NCBI RefSeq assembly: GCF_019925205.1
Contig: NC_083564.1
Location: forward strand, 1,617,491 to 1,681,490
Length of the DNA: 64,000 nt
Source of the DNA: Metopolophium dirhodum
Taxonomy: Eukaryota; Arthropoda; Insecta; Hemiptera; Aphididae
Reading direction: 5' to 3'
Shown here: positions 50,640-62,490 of the stretch, piece after piece
Layout: each line of letters opens with the position of its first letter
Position numbering within the stretch: position 1 is the first letter of the stretch
The notes under the pieces: generated by a model
Database searches by the model: none
Seen by the model: the letters and a program-made list of their open reading frames with translations, nothing else
What the model was told of the DNA's origin: nothing
Made by a program: the position numbers and the translations under genes

Positions 50640-51640
50640 AATACAGACAAACAGTAATGTTGTAGTTTAACCTTTTTTTTTAAGATTAGTATAAATCAAA
50701 AATATAAAAAAATATAAAATGTACCTATTGGCTATTATAAATGAAGTTGGAATTAAATATTCATTAGTTTAAAGATTTAAGGTGCATATAAATTAAAAAT
50801 AAAATAAAATGTTTAACAAGATTGTAAGTTGTAACCATTATTTACTACACATTTTAAGATAATGTATGGTCGTAAAAGTTAAAAACTCGATTACATATTT
50901 AAATTTGAGCAAATAGACTTAAAGTTGAACGTGTTTATTTTTAGGAGCTATTAAAAATTCAAATATAGTGTATTTGGGTATGTTATATTTATGTGATCGG
51001 AATTTAATTGTATTTAACTATAAAATAAAGTATAATGCGATTATATTATATTATATTATTGTATATTGATACAAGACTAAAATAGTTAATTTATATTTGA
51101 GAAATAATACATAAGTAATAATGTAATTTAGAAATATTTAAGTCATAAGCAAATATTTTCTTTGATCCATAAACAATTATAATAATATAGTGGTTAATAT
51201 TTACACTTAAGATCTTCAACGAATAACATAATGAATTGTTGGAGTACCTATTGGATTATATTATATAGGTAATATCCATTGTTTATAAGGATCATGTTTA
51301 AAATAAACAACGGTTTCAAGTCTTACTGTCTATTGATCAAATAAACACAATCGGTGTTTTATCTAAATTATTCTTTATTTTGAACTGTAACCAAAAAGAT
51401 TATTTTTATATTGAAATTAAAATTAAGATAAATATTATATAAACTATGTGTTTATTTATTATTTTATATTAAAATGAATACGACCTGTTATTGATTTATT
51501 AATGGTACCTAATTATAATGGTAATTGGAACGAACGAATGAATATTATTATATAATAGCCATTATAGTAAAACCATTCATAAAAAATATAAATAATGTAT
51601 ACAAAAAGAATCCACTTATAGAACTAGGTGAGTAAGTATA
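50640..51640. other. Gene-free stretch upstream of the UGT exon
   Basis: AT-rich. I looked here for further UGT exons on the minus strand and found none. Confidence 0.5.
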
Positions 51641-51654
51641 ATTAGGGCGATGAT

Positions 51655-52080
51655 AGTGTACAGGTCGGCGGAGACTTGAGGCGTTCGACCCGAGCGCCCT
51701 TCCGCATCAATCGCGATCACCCGGACGATGACCAAGCCGTTCTGTGGGTGTCCTACTAATGCCCCGGGGCACGCCTGCCGCTGGGGGGGGGGGGGCAGTT
51801 TCGGATGATTGTACTGAGGCGCTGGGCGATCTAACCGTTTGGTCCCCGCTTCCCGGTTGTCTTCGCATCGAGCCTTCGGTCTGTTGTCGGTGGTTGGAGG
51901 GCGATGTTGGCCCTCTGGTCGCTGGTGTTGACCCGCCGGTGTTCGGTTTTATACAGTTTGCCTTCTGTGCCTCCCCCGTTGGCCGGAACAGGAATTCCGT
52001 TTCCAGTCGGCACCGCTTGGAGGTGGGGGTAGGACTCTGCCGACCACCAGTTTATGTACTTACCTTAATTGTACAGAACG
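51655..52080. other. GC-rich island, origin unknown
   Basis: About 400 bp of sharply higher GC than its surroundings, with a G12 run at about 51785. It has a 115-codon plus-strand frame (51744-52091) and a 60-codon minus frame, neither with a motif I know. By composition it resembles the R1-like LINE fragment at 48.3-49.2 kb, so a retroelement fragment is the likeliest origin. No target duplication found. Confidence 0.4.
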
Positions 52081-52099
52081 CAAAGAATTAAGAAATACA

Positions 52100-53440
52100 A
52101 AAATTAATTATGAATCGAAGTATCTGGATTCTTGAATGAAACACTTGTTCAGTGGAGTATGGACGAATGTCAAAATATTTAATATGACTTGAAATGAAAC
52201 ATTAAACGTAAATAGTGTAGGTACATACTAAGTATATAAGATAAAAACAATTAACCGATAAACGTGCAAATCTTAGTAGAAATCTAATTCAGATAACATT
52301 ACTTATATATGTATAAATGTATTAATTTATTGCAACCAACAAAAATGCTGGTCAATGAACCTACCTAAACCACTATCATAATATTGGTATTAATATATTT
52401 TCTATTAACATATAATTAGAACAAACGTATTTACTTTTTTTTCATACAATTGAAATTTCAACGTTTAAATAAACTTTTGCCTATACGTACAATGTACACA
52501 ATGTATAAAATAAACTATATTTATTTTATATAATTTAATGTAATTTTACTTAGCTAACTGAATTGCTACATTATTGATGGAATTACAATCTTAAGATATT
52601 TTATTAAAATTAAATTTTGGTTCTACATCTATGCGTATTTCAATCACATACTTGATAACACACAAATTAAATAATTATAGGTAAGCTAGAAATAATATAA
52701 AAACAATTGATTTAGATTTCATAACTTTTGACTTTTGAGTTTTGGCAAATCTATCAAAATGTATTGCAAAATTGTCAAATGTTTAAAAAATGAACTGCAC
52801 ATTATTTAGTTGACAATGTATATAGTACATAGAGTAGTATATAGAGTTCAATAATTTTACCTAGGTAATAGGTATATAATATTAGGTAAACATATATGTA
52901 TAATATAGATTCAACTAGATATTAATTAATTTTCTGCTTGCCGCGTACTCACGATTAGTAATTACCTACTAATTTTCAGAGTTGGTCAGTATCATGATAC
53001 ATACTTTTGAAGTATCAACATATTTGTATTATTACTGAGAAGAAATTACCATTCCACGTCAACATTATTTGATAGGCGCGTACAGCGTACATACAATTGT
53101 ATTAAAATATCTCGTATATATTATGCTTCTAAAATATCTACAAATAATAAATATAATTGTTTAAAAAAAGTTTGTAGATATTAAATCTAGACTTCATTAA
53201 TCTAAATCATGCATAGCCGTATTATAGGTACATGTAAAAATGTAATACGATTCCGATTACGCCGAAACCGGTAGCATTTTTAAAACATTCGTAGGTTTTA
53301 CTTGATAAAACTATATTGTTTGAGTATATGATTTAATTGTAACTATTTGCTACTTACTAGCTGGCCACAAGCAAACTATACTGGCCACAATATAATACTA
53401 CTGTCTACTAGGTACTATAGTTTATTTTTTCGGTAACAAA
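52100..53440. other. Gene-free stretch
   Basis: AT-rich, no frame, repeat or RNA gene recognised. It includes the upstream region of the repeat-protein gene at 53.5 kb. Confidence 0.5.
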
Positions 53441-53519
53441 TAGTTTTTTGAAAACCGTCATTAAGTGTTTGGCTCTCATCCTTTTCACCCGTCCGTTTAC
53501 AAGTCATATATATACAGAG

Positions 53520-54329
53520 ATGGACGCCACATCGAGAACTGTCGTATGCCAACAGTATTATGCCAATAACGAGGGTCGATCCATAGTAGATGTTCTGGAT
53601 TTGGCAGTTGACCCCAAGAACACAGCCGCGGTCGAGACATCGTTACTGCACAGCGGACACGACGCAGAGAAGAGAACGCGGTCATCACCGGAATTGAGAA
53701 TAATCAACTCAACCGTATACCAGCAGGACGATACAGAGATGGACGCCACATCGAGAACTGTCGTATGCCAACAGTCGTATGCAAATAACGAGGGTCGGTC
53801 CATAGTAGATGTTCTGGATTTGGCAGTTGACCCCAAGAACACAGCCGCGGTCGAGACATCGTTACTGCACAGCGGACACGCCGCAGAGAAGAGAACGCGG
53901 TCGTCACCGGAATTGAGAATAATAAAGTCACCCGTATACCAGCAGGACGTAGTTATAATTGCACCATCATCGGAGCCTGCTGCAACTTTTTGTGTGACAT
54001 CAAAGACGGACGCACCCGGGCAAATCTCATTGATTGACGCGCTGGACCTGGCCGTCGATCGTAGGATCACTCCCACGCCTGTCCTGCAGCTACCGATACG
54101 GCGGCGCGAACATTTCCGGTCGTCTTCTGAGCTGCAAATCCAGTCGCCCGTGTACGGTGGCGTGAAGTCTGACCCGCCGGTACCCGCGGAATTCCCGGAA
54201 AACCCTGCAGCGCGGTCTGTTGGTCGGCGGAAGTCTGCCTGGAAGAGAACGAAAAAATTCGTTTGGAAATCCTTGGTGAACGTGGCACGCAGGGTTTGCT
54301 TTTGTCAAACCTTCGTGGACATAGAATAA
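53520..54329 (+). CDS. Unrecognised protein of 73-residue repeats with a basic C-terminus
   Basis: From the ATG at 53520 the frame gives 269 residues; the open frame upstream to 53448 has only a TTG, so I reject the longer form. Two near-identical 219-bp units (53520-53738 and 53739-53957) each encode MDATSRTVVCQQ, then EGRSIVDVLDLAVDPKNTAA, then RTRSSPELRII and PVYQQD. A third, diverged unit (to about 54155) keeps SLIDALDLAVDRRITPTP, FRSSSELQIQSPVYGG. The C-terminal 45 residues are basic (RRKSAWKRTKKFVWKSLVNV). No signal peptide from this start. Codon GC is well above the flanks. The Ser/Arg pattern around SSPEL could be phosphorylated. Family unknown; possibly aphid-specific. An AATAAA lies near 54670. 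A decayed copy is at about 55985-56090. Confidence 0.6.
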   Translation: MDATSRTVVCQQYYANNEGRSIVDVLDLAVDPKNTAAVETSLLHSGHDAEKRTRSSPELRIINSTVYQQDDTEMDATSRTVVCQQSYANNEGRSIVDVLDLAVDPKNTAAVETSLLHSGHAAEKRTRSSPELRIIKSPVYQQDVVIIAPSSEPAATFCVTSKTDAPGQISLIDALDLAVDRRITPTPVLQLPIRRREHFRSSSELQIQSPVYGGVKSDPPVPAEFPENPAARSVGRRKSAWKRTKKFVWKSLVNVARRVCFCQTFVDIE

Positions 54330-54998
54330 TGTTCGCCAAGTTTTCCCCTACCATCACCGTTGTACGCCACAGTGGTACCTGCAGCAGTTTCCGCCGTCAG
54401 CCGCTCGTCAACCTGCAGTTTTTGGCGTACCACATGATGGTGCCAGGCCGGTCAAAACGCACCACCTGTTGTTTCCGCCGGACAATTCGTCCGACACCGT
54501 TAAAACTAGTAATTTATTATTGTGCGCGTTCGCCAGTCCATCCGACGTTTTTCGCCCCCGCTTTTAGGTCCGTTCGCGCACGCTGTTTTTCGCATACGTA
54601 CTTTGTATTACATTGTACTCTGCCGTTCTCCGCCGAGTGTTTAGTTTGTCGGGCTCCGTCAGTTCTTCGAATAAATATTAAATTGTATTACTTCTCGGCG
54701 CCTGATTTTTTTTATATGTTAGTTTTGTACAGCTTTCGGCTCCTTTTCGCTTCGTTTTTTCTTGCAGCTGAGTCAGCGTCTTTATGTTCCTGTTGCAGCC
54801 CTCTCAAACCACGTTGTATACCTATGTGATTTAGTGAATATCGTTTAGTAATTATCGTTCATTGCAATATTGCATTATAGTTTGCCCTCACTAAAAACTA
54901 AATGTGTAGTTCGACTGTCGTGTAAGTCGATCAATTATTCATGTTTATTCTGGACGACGAGCCTAGCTTTATATATTATTATCACGGTCCATTAGAAA

Positions 54999-55285
54999 TT
55001 ATGTTTTATTGTGTATTGTTATATGGGACTACTGTCTAAAAATTATGAATTGTTATATTATGAGACTGCTGTCTAAAAACCATGTATTATATGAAACTGC
55101 GCATTATGATTCTTCACATTATGTATTATTAAATGAGACTGTTGTCTAAAAAATTATGTACCTATTGTTATATTATGAGACTGCTGTCTAAAAACCATGT
55201 ATTATATGAGACTGCGCATTATTATTCTACACATTATGTATTATTAAATGAGACTGTTGTCTAAAATTATGTATCATTGTATTAA
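54999..55285. repeat. 115-bp tandem repeat
   Basis: About 2.5 units, each with GAGACTGCTGTCTAAAAACC and ACTGCGCATTAT. It may lie in the 3' region of the repeat-protein gene. Confidence 0.7.
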
Positions 55286-55984
55286 ACTGTTGTAAATATA
55301 TATTAATTAGCCATGAATTTATTATTGTTTATTTGTTTATGGTAATACGCACAAAGTTTTGTATTTCGTTTTGTGTAGCTAGCGCCCTAGCGGGTACATC
55401 ATATTATTATACCACGGTATAAGTACTGGCATTGACTTTTTATTGATTTGTTTTTTTTTTTTATTAAAGAAGATTTTTATTATATTATGTTATTAACAAA
55501 AAATGATACAAAGTATTAAGGGAAATAATAAAAATTACCTACACCTTTAAGCTAAGCTTGTGGTGGATGAAGCGAGTCACGTGATTGAATTAAACTACAC
55601 AATTAAATAAATGATAATACGAATAATAAGAACAAAAGAAAAAATATACAAATGTTTCTTATACTAGATTTTGTAATACCGAATCATAAACATAATCACT
55701 GACTTATTTCAACAAAAATAAAACATTTCTTGATGTTGGTATTATCAATAAAAATATTTCTTTTCACATCCATTAGCAAAGATTTAAAATTAACAGGACC
55801 CAGATAGTTCACGAACTTTTGTCCAAAACTCGTTTTTGTATATTCCACTTTAATATTAAATTATCTTACTTCCCCGATGGGCTTATTATTTTGTTCCAAT
55901 AAAGAAACAACACATTACGTGTGCGCTCATATCGATATGCAATAATTGAAGTAAATAAAACAGTAAGTTCATTATTCGTATATT

Positions 55985-56090
55985 ATTATATGACTGAACT
56001 GGACGCCCACGTGAGAACTCCAAAATTCCAGCAGTCTTATAATGCCATTGAAAGTCGATCTACAGCGAACGCTGGATTTCACCGTCGTTA
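55985..56090 (+). pseudogene. Decayed single repeat unit of the 53.5-kb gene
   Basis: CTGAACTGGACGCCCACGTG, then CCAGCAGTCTTATAATGCCA and GTCGATCTACAGCGAACGCT follow the order of the unit at 53515-53620 with small deletions and no open frame. It is evidence of a former second copy. Confidence 0.6.
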
Positions 56091-56774
56091 AATAAACGTT
56101 GAATTCAAAGCGTACCTACTGTATGTAGTGGTAGGTAGCAACCTACTGTAATTTTATTATTATTTATTTTTGTATATTTAATAACACCTTCGCCGAGCCG
56201 ACAGTGAGATGCCTGCTGGATATACACACGCACACCGTGCATTCACATCGATCAAAAAATATTTCAGGTAATGACTAATGTTTGGTGTGAATTGTTAAGT
56301 TAATTGTAGTACAAGATTATAACTTCATCTGAATATGATGGGTACCTATAATAATAATAATAAAATCAAAAATTAGTATTATATATCAAGTAGTCAAGGT
56401 TAGGTAGGTAGGTCGTTCAAAAAATGAATTAAAATGATAAAATATTTCACTTCGCCACGCCACTGACTGTACACAACGTAATATGCGTATAATCCTATAA
56501 TATTGAATGTATTATATAGGCACAGCAGCATATAATTAAATTGTTTTAACATATATATTATATAATATTAAGACATAAGTTTTCTGTAACTTTTGCGGTT
56601 TTATTTAAAAATGTTGTAGTATATTTTTTTACACAATTTAAACTGAAGTATATATCTGAATTAAATACCTAGCCTTATAAACACTTGAAAGTTCAGATAA
56701 AAATATTTTCTATTGGCATCATGATGGACTATTAATTGAACTATTTGTGCAGTTCAGCGAAAATGTAAATTATT

Positions 56775-57060
56775 TTTTTTTTATTGATCTTGAGCCCGGC
56801 AGCTGAGGCCATTAGCTATTTTTTAGTTTTTACTGTAGGATATTAAGTCGATAGGGGGAGGAACACGTATGTGTTTAGTTTGGCAGAATTTTTGATTGGG
56901 CACCCGTAGGTATCTGCCATGCCCGGGTGTGGGATGGCGACAATTGTTCTCCGGACACCGTGACTTGTCCGAAGAAAAACGCCGCCCATGGCCTAGGAAT
57001 CGAACTCGGGTCGACTGCGTCGCAGCCGACCCCTTAGTCCGCTCGGCCACTCCGTCCCCC
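56775..57060 (-). mobile_element. tRNA-derived SINE, copy 2
   Basis: On the minus strand it starts GGGGGACGGAGTGGCCGAGC at 57060, with a better-kept B box (GAGTTCGATTCCT), then CGGACAAGTCACGGTGTCCG and a poly(A) end (T-run at about 56773-56782). GTAAATTATT is repeated on both sides (56765-56774 and 57061-57070). Same family as 47180-47427. The 64- and 75-codon frames over it are not genes. Confidence 0.87.
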
Positions 57061-57680
57061 GTAAATTATTATGATAGTTTAAAAGCATAAATTATGTGTT
57101 CAATATTAATTGTTGTTGAATCAATAAAAATTTTAGAGTACGGAAGACGACAAAAACATTGGTTACTATTATACCTAACCGATGAAAAAAATTCTTGAAA
57201 CATCGGTAAGTCTTACATAGTAAGATTAATATTATTTCAATATAAGCCACGTGTATAACTGCCTCGTACGTGTCTATACTTGCACCCTAATTTGCATTGG
57301 TTCATAACCGATCAAATTAATTCAAATAAACAGATGAATATAAAAAAGGTGTAATATATTACAGAGGACAAACAAACAAATATTCATTTCATAGTATGTA
57401 CATATTATAGGTATATTATATTATAATATTGATACATTATATTTTTGCATGTATATACACGCACGATACACGTTATGTTCGTGTCACCGTGACATTTACG
57501 GTTTTTTATGTTTACAAATTACATAATATTATATCGTCTGTACGATATTTATATAAAAAATGCGATCTAAATATTGTAAAAATGAAAAGAATCAGTGGCG
57601 TTAGGAGTTGTTGTTGCGGTCGTCTCTCGTCCGTTGTCGCGTGGAGACTGCTGTGCGGTGGTCATCTTAGTTCGGAACGT
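57061..57680. other. Gene-free stretch downstream of the cuticular gene
   Basis: AT-rich. The plus-strand frame at 57429-57899 only reads the antisense of the Ala/Pro/Tyr-rich exon. Confidence 0.5.
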
Positions 57681-57683
57681 CCT

Positions 57684-59236
57684 TTACAGGTAAGCCGGAG
57701 CGGCGTACGGGTAGTAACCGTAAGGAGAGGCCCCGTATGGCGACGCGGCGTAAGGAGAGGCCACGTAAGGAGCCGCGGCGACGTAAGGTGCGGCCGCGTA
57801 AGGCGAAGCGACGTATGGTGCCGCGGCGTATGGAGCGGCGGCCACGTACGGAGCGGCCGGTACGACCGGGGTGGCTACGCTGTGGGCCACGCTGTGTGAC
57901 GTGAACGAGCTAGCGTATGGCGTAGCAACGGCCACTGGAGCGATGGCGGCGGCGGGCACGAGTTCAGTTGGTTTGGCAGAAGCGGTCATCATGGCGGACG
58001 CGAAAACTGCAACGGCGGCTAATGTCTGCGCCAAACACAAAGTACAAAAATCATAAGTGTTCATTTGTGTTCTAAGAGAACGTGTAAATATGTATAATAA
58101 CGTGGTTTGTAAATTCAACAATATTATTATTTATTATGACATTGTCGTCCGATTCACCGTGGTTTGTTTAAGGGATTCGGTATAGGCAACTTTTACGCGA
58201 ATTGCGTAAGAAAAACTAGGAAATCGAAGAATGTAGAACCTCCGAACAACAGAACAACATTATTATTTATTAAGGCAGAAATGTTTGTCATTTAAACACA
58301 TGATATGATGTGTGTGCCTATTATACCGTGTAACGATCGAGTGGATTGCTACTATTTTGTAACGGTCACAATTCAAAAAATTATTTATACTCGACTACTC
58401 GAGTGTGTCACACCTCACAATGAACAAAAGATGAGCTCTGCACACCCGCACATATACATCATATTTCTAACGTCATCAAATTGTATTATTATTTTCTCAA
58501 AAATGGCATAATTTAACGCTCATGAAATTTAAAATGTTGTTCCTATAAATTGATTATTTAGTTTCCAGATACAATTATTGATGTATGTGTTTGAAAAGCA
58601 CCACTCATCGTAAATTAATTTTTTCCTTTGATAATATAAGAAGCGAATTAAATTCACACAATGTGTAAAAACTGTAATGAATCAACAGGCTTGATATGTC
58701 TAAATGTCAATAAAAATTATTTATCCGGTCAAAAAACTTAAAAAAAGATTCGTAAGTTTTTATTATAGCTAAAAAATTAACAATACATAGGCATCATGGT
58801 TAATTTTTATAAGCAAATTTAAATTCAAATTTCGTCAAAACCACAGTTAATTTGTAGTTCAAAACTTATAAAATATTAAATTTGTATAAGCTAAGACTAG
58901 AAAATTTAATACAAGGTCTTTCATACAAGTAGTTCATACTTTTACTGAAAAATTACAGATAATTTTAGGAAAATTGGTATGCAAATACAATGTTTTTTTC
59001 AAAAATGAATTCATTCTGGTAAGACGTATATGCAATTTACGTCTTGTTTACTATAGTTGACAGTTGAAACTTGATAAATATTTTTTTTTTAAAGTAATAA
59101 TAATACGGGTAATGGGGGGGGGGGGCTTCAGCCCGTTAGCCCCCCCCCCCTGTGGATGCCACTGCGTTATAGGATTATAAATAAATAATTGCAGCTGTTA
59201 AATACTCGTACTTACGATTTTCGTGATGGCGATCAT
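57684..59236 (-). CDS. Ala/Pro/Tyr-rich cuticular protein
   Basis: Structural protein of the insect cuticle, secreted by epidermal cells. Exon 1 (59236-59216) encodes only MIAITKI; after a 1.19-kb intron, exon 2 (58025-57684) continues TLAAVAVFASAMMTASAKPT, in phase 0, so the signal peptide is split by the intron, a very common layout for insect cuticle genes. The mature part is low-complexity: repeats of APYVAA, APYVASPYA and a final ASPYGYYPYAAPAYL. 120 residues in all. No chitin-binding RR (Rebers-Riddiford) motif is present, so it belongs with the low-complexity cuticular proteins. A start at 58121 would read through the intron and is rejected. A TATA box lies 100 bp upstream of the ATG. 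Confidence 0.85.
59099..59170. repeat. Poly-G/poly-C hairpin in the cuticular gene intron
   Basis: A G12 run and a C12 run lie 18 bp apart (about 59107-59150), followed by CTGTGGATGCCACTG. The inverse reads CAGTGGCATCCACAGGGGGG, like the ends of several insect hAT-type MITEs. Only one end is seen. Confidence 0.45.
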
Positions 59237-59337
59237 TTTTGGTTTTTATTTGGTTTGGTAGGTTGATGAGTTGAAGGAAGTCGATATTGTTTTACAAGCT
59301 GTTATGCGAATGATATTTGTATCGAGACGGACTTGCG

Positions 59338-59345
59338 CTTATATA
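59338..59345 (-). promoter_or_regulatory. TATA box of the cuticular gene
   Basis: TATATAAG on the minus strand, about 100 bp before the ATG at 59236. This predicts a start site near 59310 and a ~75-nt 5' UTR. Strong TATA promoters are usual for cuticle genes. Confidence 0.7.
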
Positions 59346-59415
59346 CGGACCGATGACACTTAAGTGTCCCAATCCTATTATACTACATGCTATAATTGTA
59401 AAACGTAAGGTGCGT

Positions 59416-60366
59416 CGTCCTGGCACCCGTAAATCGTCAAAACCCTCTCTAACATATCTCATTTTTTTGTACCAGATTTGTACCCATTTGAACCCTTCAT
59501 AAAAAAATTTGAACCCCTCTCCCTTTTACGCAAAATCAAATCTCCCGTCCGGGTGCTGTAACGACGTCGTCCTGGCACCCGGAACCACCAGAAGTCAACC
59601 GATCGATTTCGGACCTATCTCATTTTTTTGTACCCGATTTGTACCCATTTGAACCCTCCATAAAAAAATTTGTACCCCTCTCCCTTTTACGCAAAATCAA
59701 ATCTCCCGTCCGGGTGCTGTAACGACGTCGTCCTGGCACCCGGAACCACCAGAAGTCAACCGATCGATTTCGGACCTATCTCATTTTTTTGTACCCGATT
59801 TGTACCCATTTGAACCCTCTATAAAAAAATTTGTATCCCTCTCCCTTTTACGCAAAATCAAATCTCCCGTCCGGGTGCTGTAACGACGTCGTCCTGGCAC
59901 CCGGAACCACCAGAAGTCAACCGATCGATTTCGGACCTATCTCATTTTTTTGTACCCGATTTGTACCCATTTGAACCCTCCATAAAAAATTTGTACCCCT
60001 CTCCCTTTTACGCAAAATCAAATCTCCCGTCCGGGTGCTGTAACGACGTCGTCCTGGCACCCGGAACCACCAGAAGTCAACCGATCGATTTCGGACCTAT
60101 CTCATTTTTTTGTACCCGATTTGTACCCATTTGAACCCTCCATAAAAAATTTGTACCCCTCTCCCTTTTACGCAAAATCAAATCTCCCGTCCGGGTGCTG
60201 TAACGACGTCGTCCTGGCACCCGGAACCACCAGAAGTCAACCGATCGATTTCGGCCCTATCTCATTTTTTTGTACCCGATTTGTACCCATTTGAACTCTC
60301 CATAAAAAAATTTGTACCCCTCTCCCTTTTACGCAAAACCAAATCCCGTGTCAGTGTGCTGTAAAA
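59416..60366. repeat. ~160-bp tandem array in the left arm
   Basis: Units start CGTCCTGGCACCC at 59416, 59568, 59729, 59890, 60050 and 60210. They differ by few bases, so the array is young or homogenised. Right-arm counterpart: two units, 63110-63440. Confidence 0.9.
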
Positions 60367-61680
60367 CGGTCATACTGGCACAATAAAGACTATTGTGCGC
60401 TTGCCCCCCCCCCCCCCTGAGAAATATTTCTGCGGACGGCCTTGCTTGGTGTTTTTAAAAATCTTTGTTTTTCGGTTTACCTAAATGTTCCTCCTTACAC
60501 ATGGATGGTAGTAGCTAGGTAATTACATTATATTACCATTGCATACGAGTATATAAGTATGTATATTGTTATTTGACAAAATCACTTTGTTGTATTTTAC
60601 TGAATGAAATGTTTAATTCTTAAGCTTAAAACAATATCACGTTTTGCTACAGCATTAATGGCTTAAAAAATAAATTACAATTTTTTAGTGATACCTATAA
60701 GTTATTTGGATCTATATAACTATTCTTAAAAACCTCTACTTAGTATTCTCTATTCTTAACGAATATTAATTAAAAATGTATATAATATATATTATTTTCA
60801 TCATGGCAAAACGAGTGAATAACATAGTGTTTTTTTAAATCGCTGTAAAAACATAACTGATTATATTTACTGATATATATTAACTGATATATTTTATATA
60901 GCAGTTTTGGAGGGCGATAAGAAGAACTGATAACTGATAAGGTGACACAAAAAAATTTTTACGATGTGTTGAAAAAACCGAATTTATGGTAAGTAAAATT
61001 AAAAAAATACGGCCATCTCAGGGAAATTACCAGAACTAGTATTTTTTTTTACGAAAAATTATTGTATTGTAAGGACCAACATTTATAAAATCTTTTGCAA
61101 TATACTGGACCAATAATTTATTTACCACAAATAATTTAAATGATTTTAACTTAAAAAATAAAACATTTTAAATTTTAAGCCATTCAAGTAATAGTTTTAG
61201 ATGCACTTCTTAATGATGTATTTAAAACTAAAATCTGTGGTCAATATTTCTAAGTTTCAGGTTTAGAATAAATAATATATTGTTAATAATAACATGTATG
61301 AATTATTTATTTACAAATCTAAATTAGGTTAGAACAAGTGTAAAAGAACAATATTTAATTTACAATATACTAAAACTACCTAACAATATTATACAATTTT
61401 AATTTTTAATATTTGTTACAATCAAAACTTAATATCATGTACGGGGTACTAGGTACGGAAAAAATACAATGGATCAAATGTGATAATGTACTGATAATTC
61501 AAAATTGTAATATAATGATTATAAAATGATAAAGAAATTTACTTTATCATAGATTTTAACTTATGGATTAAATGTATATACTAAAATATCTACATTTTAC
61601 ATTCTACATTTTATAAATTTCCAAAATAATAAGAACCTGGTTGTTTATTTGATATCTTGAACTATAAAAATAAATTATAT

Positions 61681-62490
61681 AAGAAAAACGATTCTGAGCT
61701 AAAATGGTCAGTCAGCCTAAGATATTACTAAGTATATTTAATGATATTAACGTGAATAATGTAATTTATATATAACCTATTTACCTATGTGGAATCTTGT
61801 TTTACATTTTTAATCCTTAGCTATAAAAGTAGAACATTTTATACATTTTTAACTACAAAATAATTATTAAATTTTAAATGTGATAAATTTTGTCAACATT
61901 TGAACTCTAATGCTTATAAAAAAAAATGTTGACAATGTATTTTTAATATTTTTCAAGTGTTATTGTAACAATATATCAGGAGCCTAGCATTAAATTTTCA
62001 CGCTTATTTACCAAACAAATAATGTTTTATTGACATTCATATAACAAAATCCTAAAAAAGTTAGAAACTGAGTATATCTGTAAACAGCTCAAAACCAGTC
62101 AAATTATTTTTAGAATTTTTTCATGAATAGAAAAGGCTAATTTAAATATTCAGTGAAAATTTCATGTATTTACGACAATTTGTTTTAGAATAACACCAAA
62201 AGCCAAAATCGATTTTGTCAAAAACCGTTATGCGTAAAATTCCCGTTTTCCCTTAAATTTTATTATGTTTTTCCGGAGGCTTTTGAAAACTATTGTGATT
62301 TTTAAATTTTGACCTCCCAAAAGTACCAACTAGATTCACATCCCCATCGAACAAGATACTGAAGATGAAAATAAAAAGCATTATTTTGACTAATAATCGT
62401 TTACATAGAAAAAAATTAAAAAAAAAAAAATAATAAAAAACACATCATTGTAAAACCAATAGAGTCTAAAATCCGCTCAGAATCTAAAAT
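61681..62490 (-). repeat. GATTCTGAGCGG repeat, copy e, nested in the fold-back element
   Basis: Begins AAGAAAAACGATTCTGAGC and ends CCGCTCAGAATCTAAAAT, the inverse orientation of copies a, c and d. It sits in the central part of the 4-kb element. Confidence 0.72.

Noticed and set aside
53448..53519. Upstream extension of the 53.5-kb gene with a signal-peptide-like stretch
   Set aside because: The only start there is TTG; the ATG at 53520 begins the repeat unit. The hydrophobic stretch is probably untranslated.
54263..54829. 188-codon frame after the repeat gene
   Set aside because: Overlaps the end of the called gene in another frame, no motif, composition like 3' UTR.
56823..57090. Frames on both strands
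   Set aside because: They lie within the tRNA-derived SINE.
57429..57899. 156-codon plus-strand frame
   Set aside because: It is the antisense of the Ala/Pro/Tyr repeat exon; the minus strand gives a clean secreted protein with a split signal peptide.
59355..59368. Palindrome GACACTTAAGTGTC upstream of the cuticular gene as a footprint
   Set aside because: No CA...TG ends and no flanking direct repeat.
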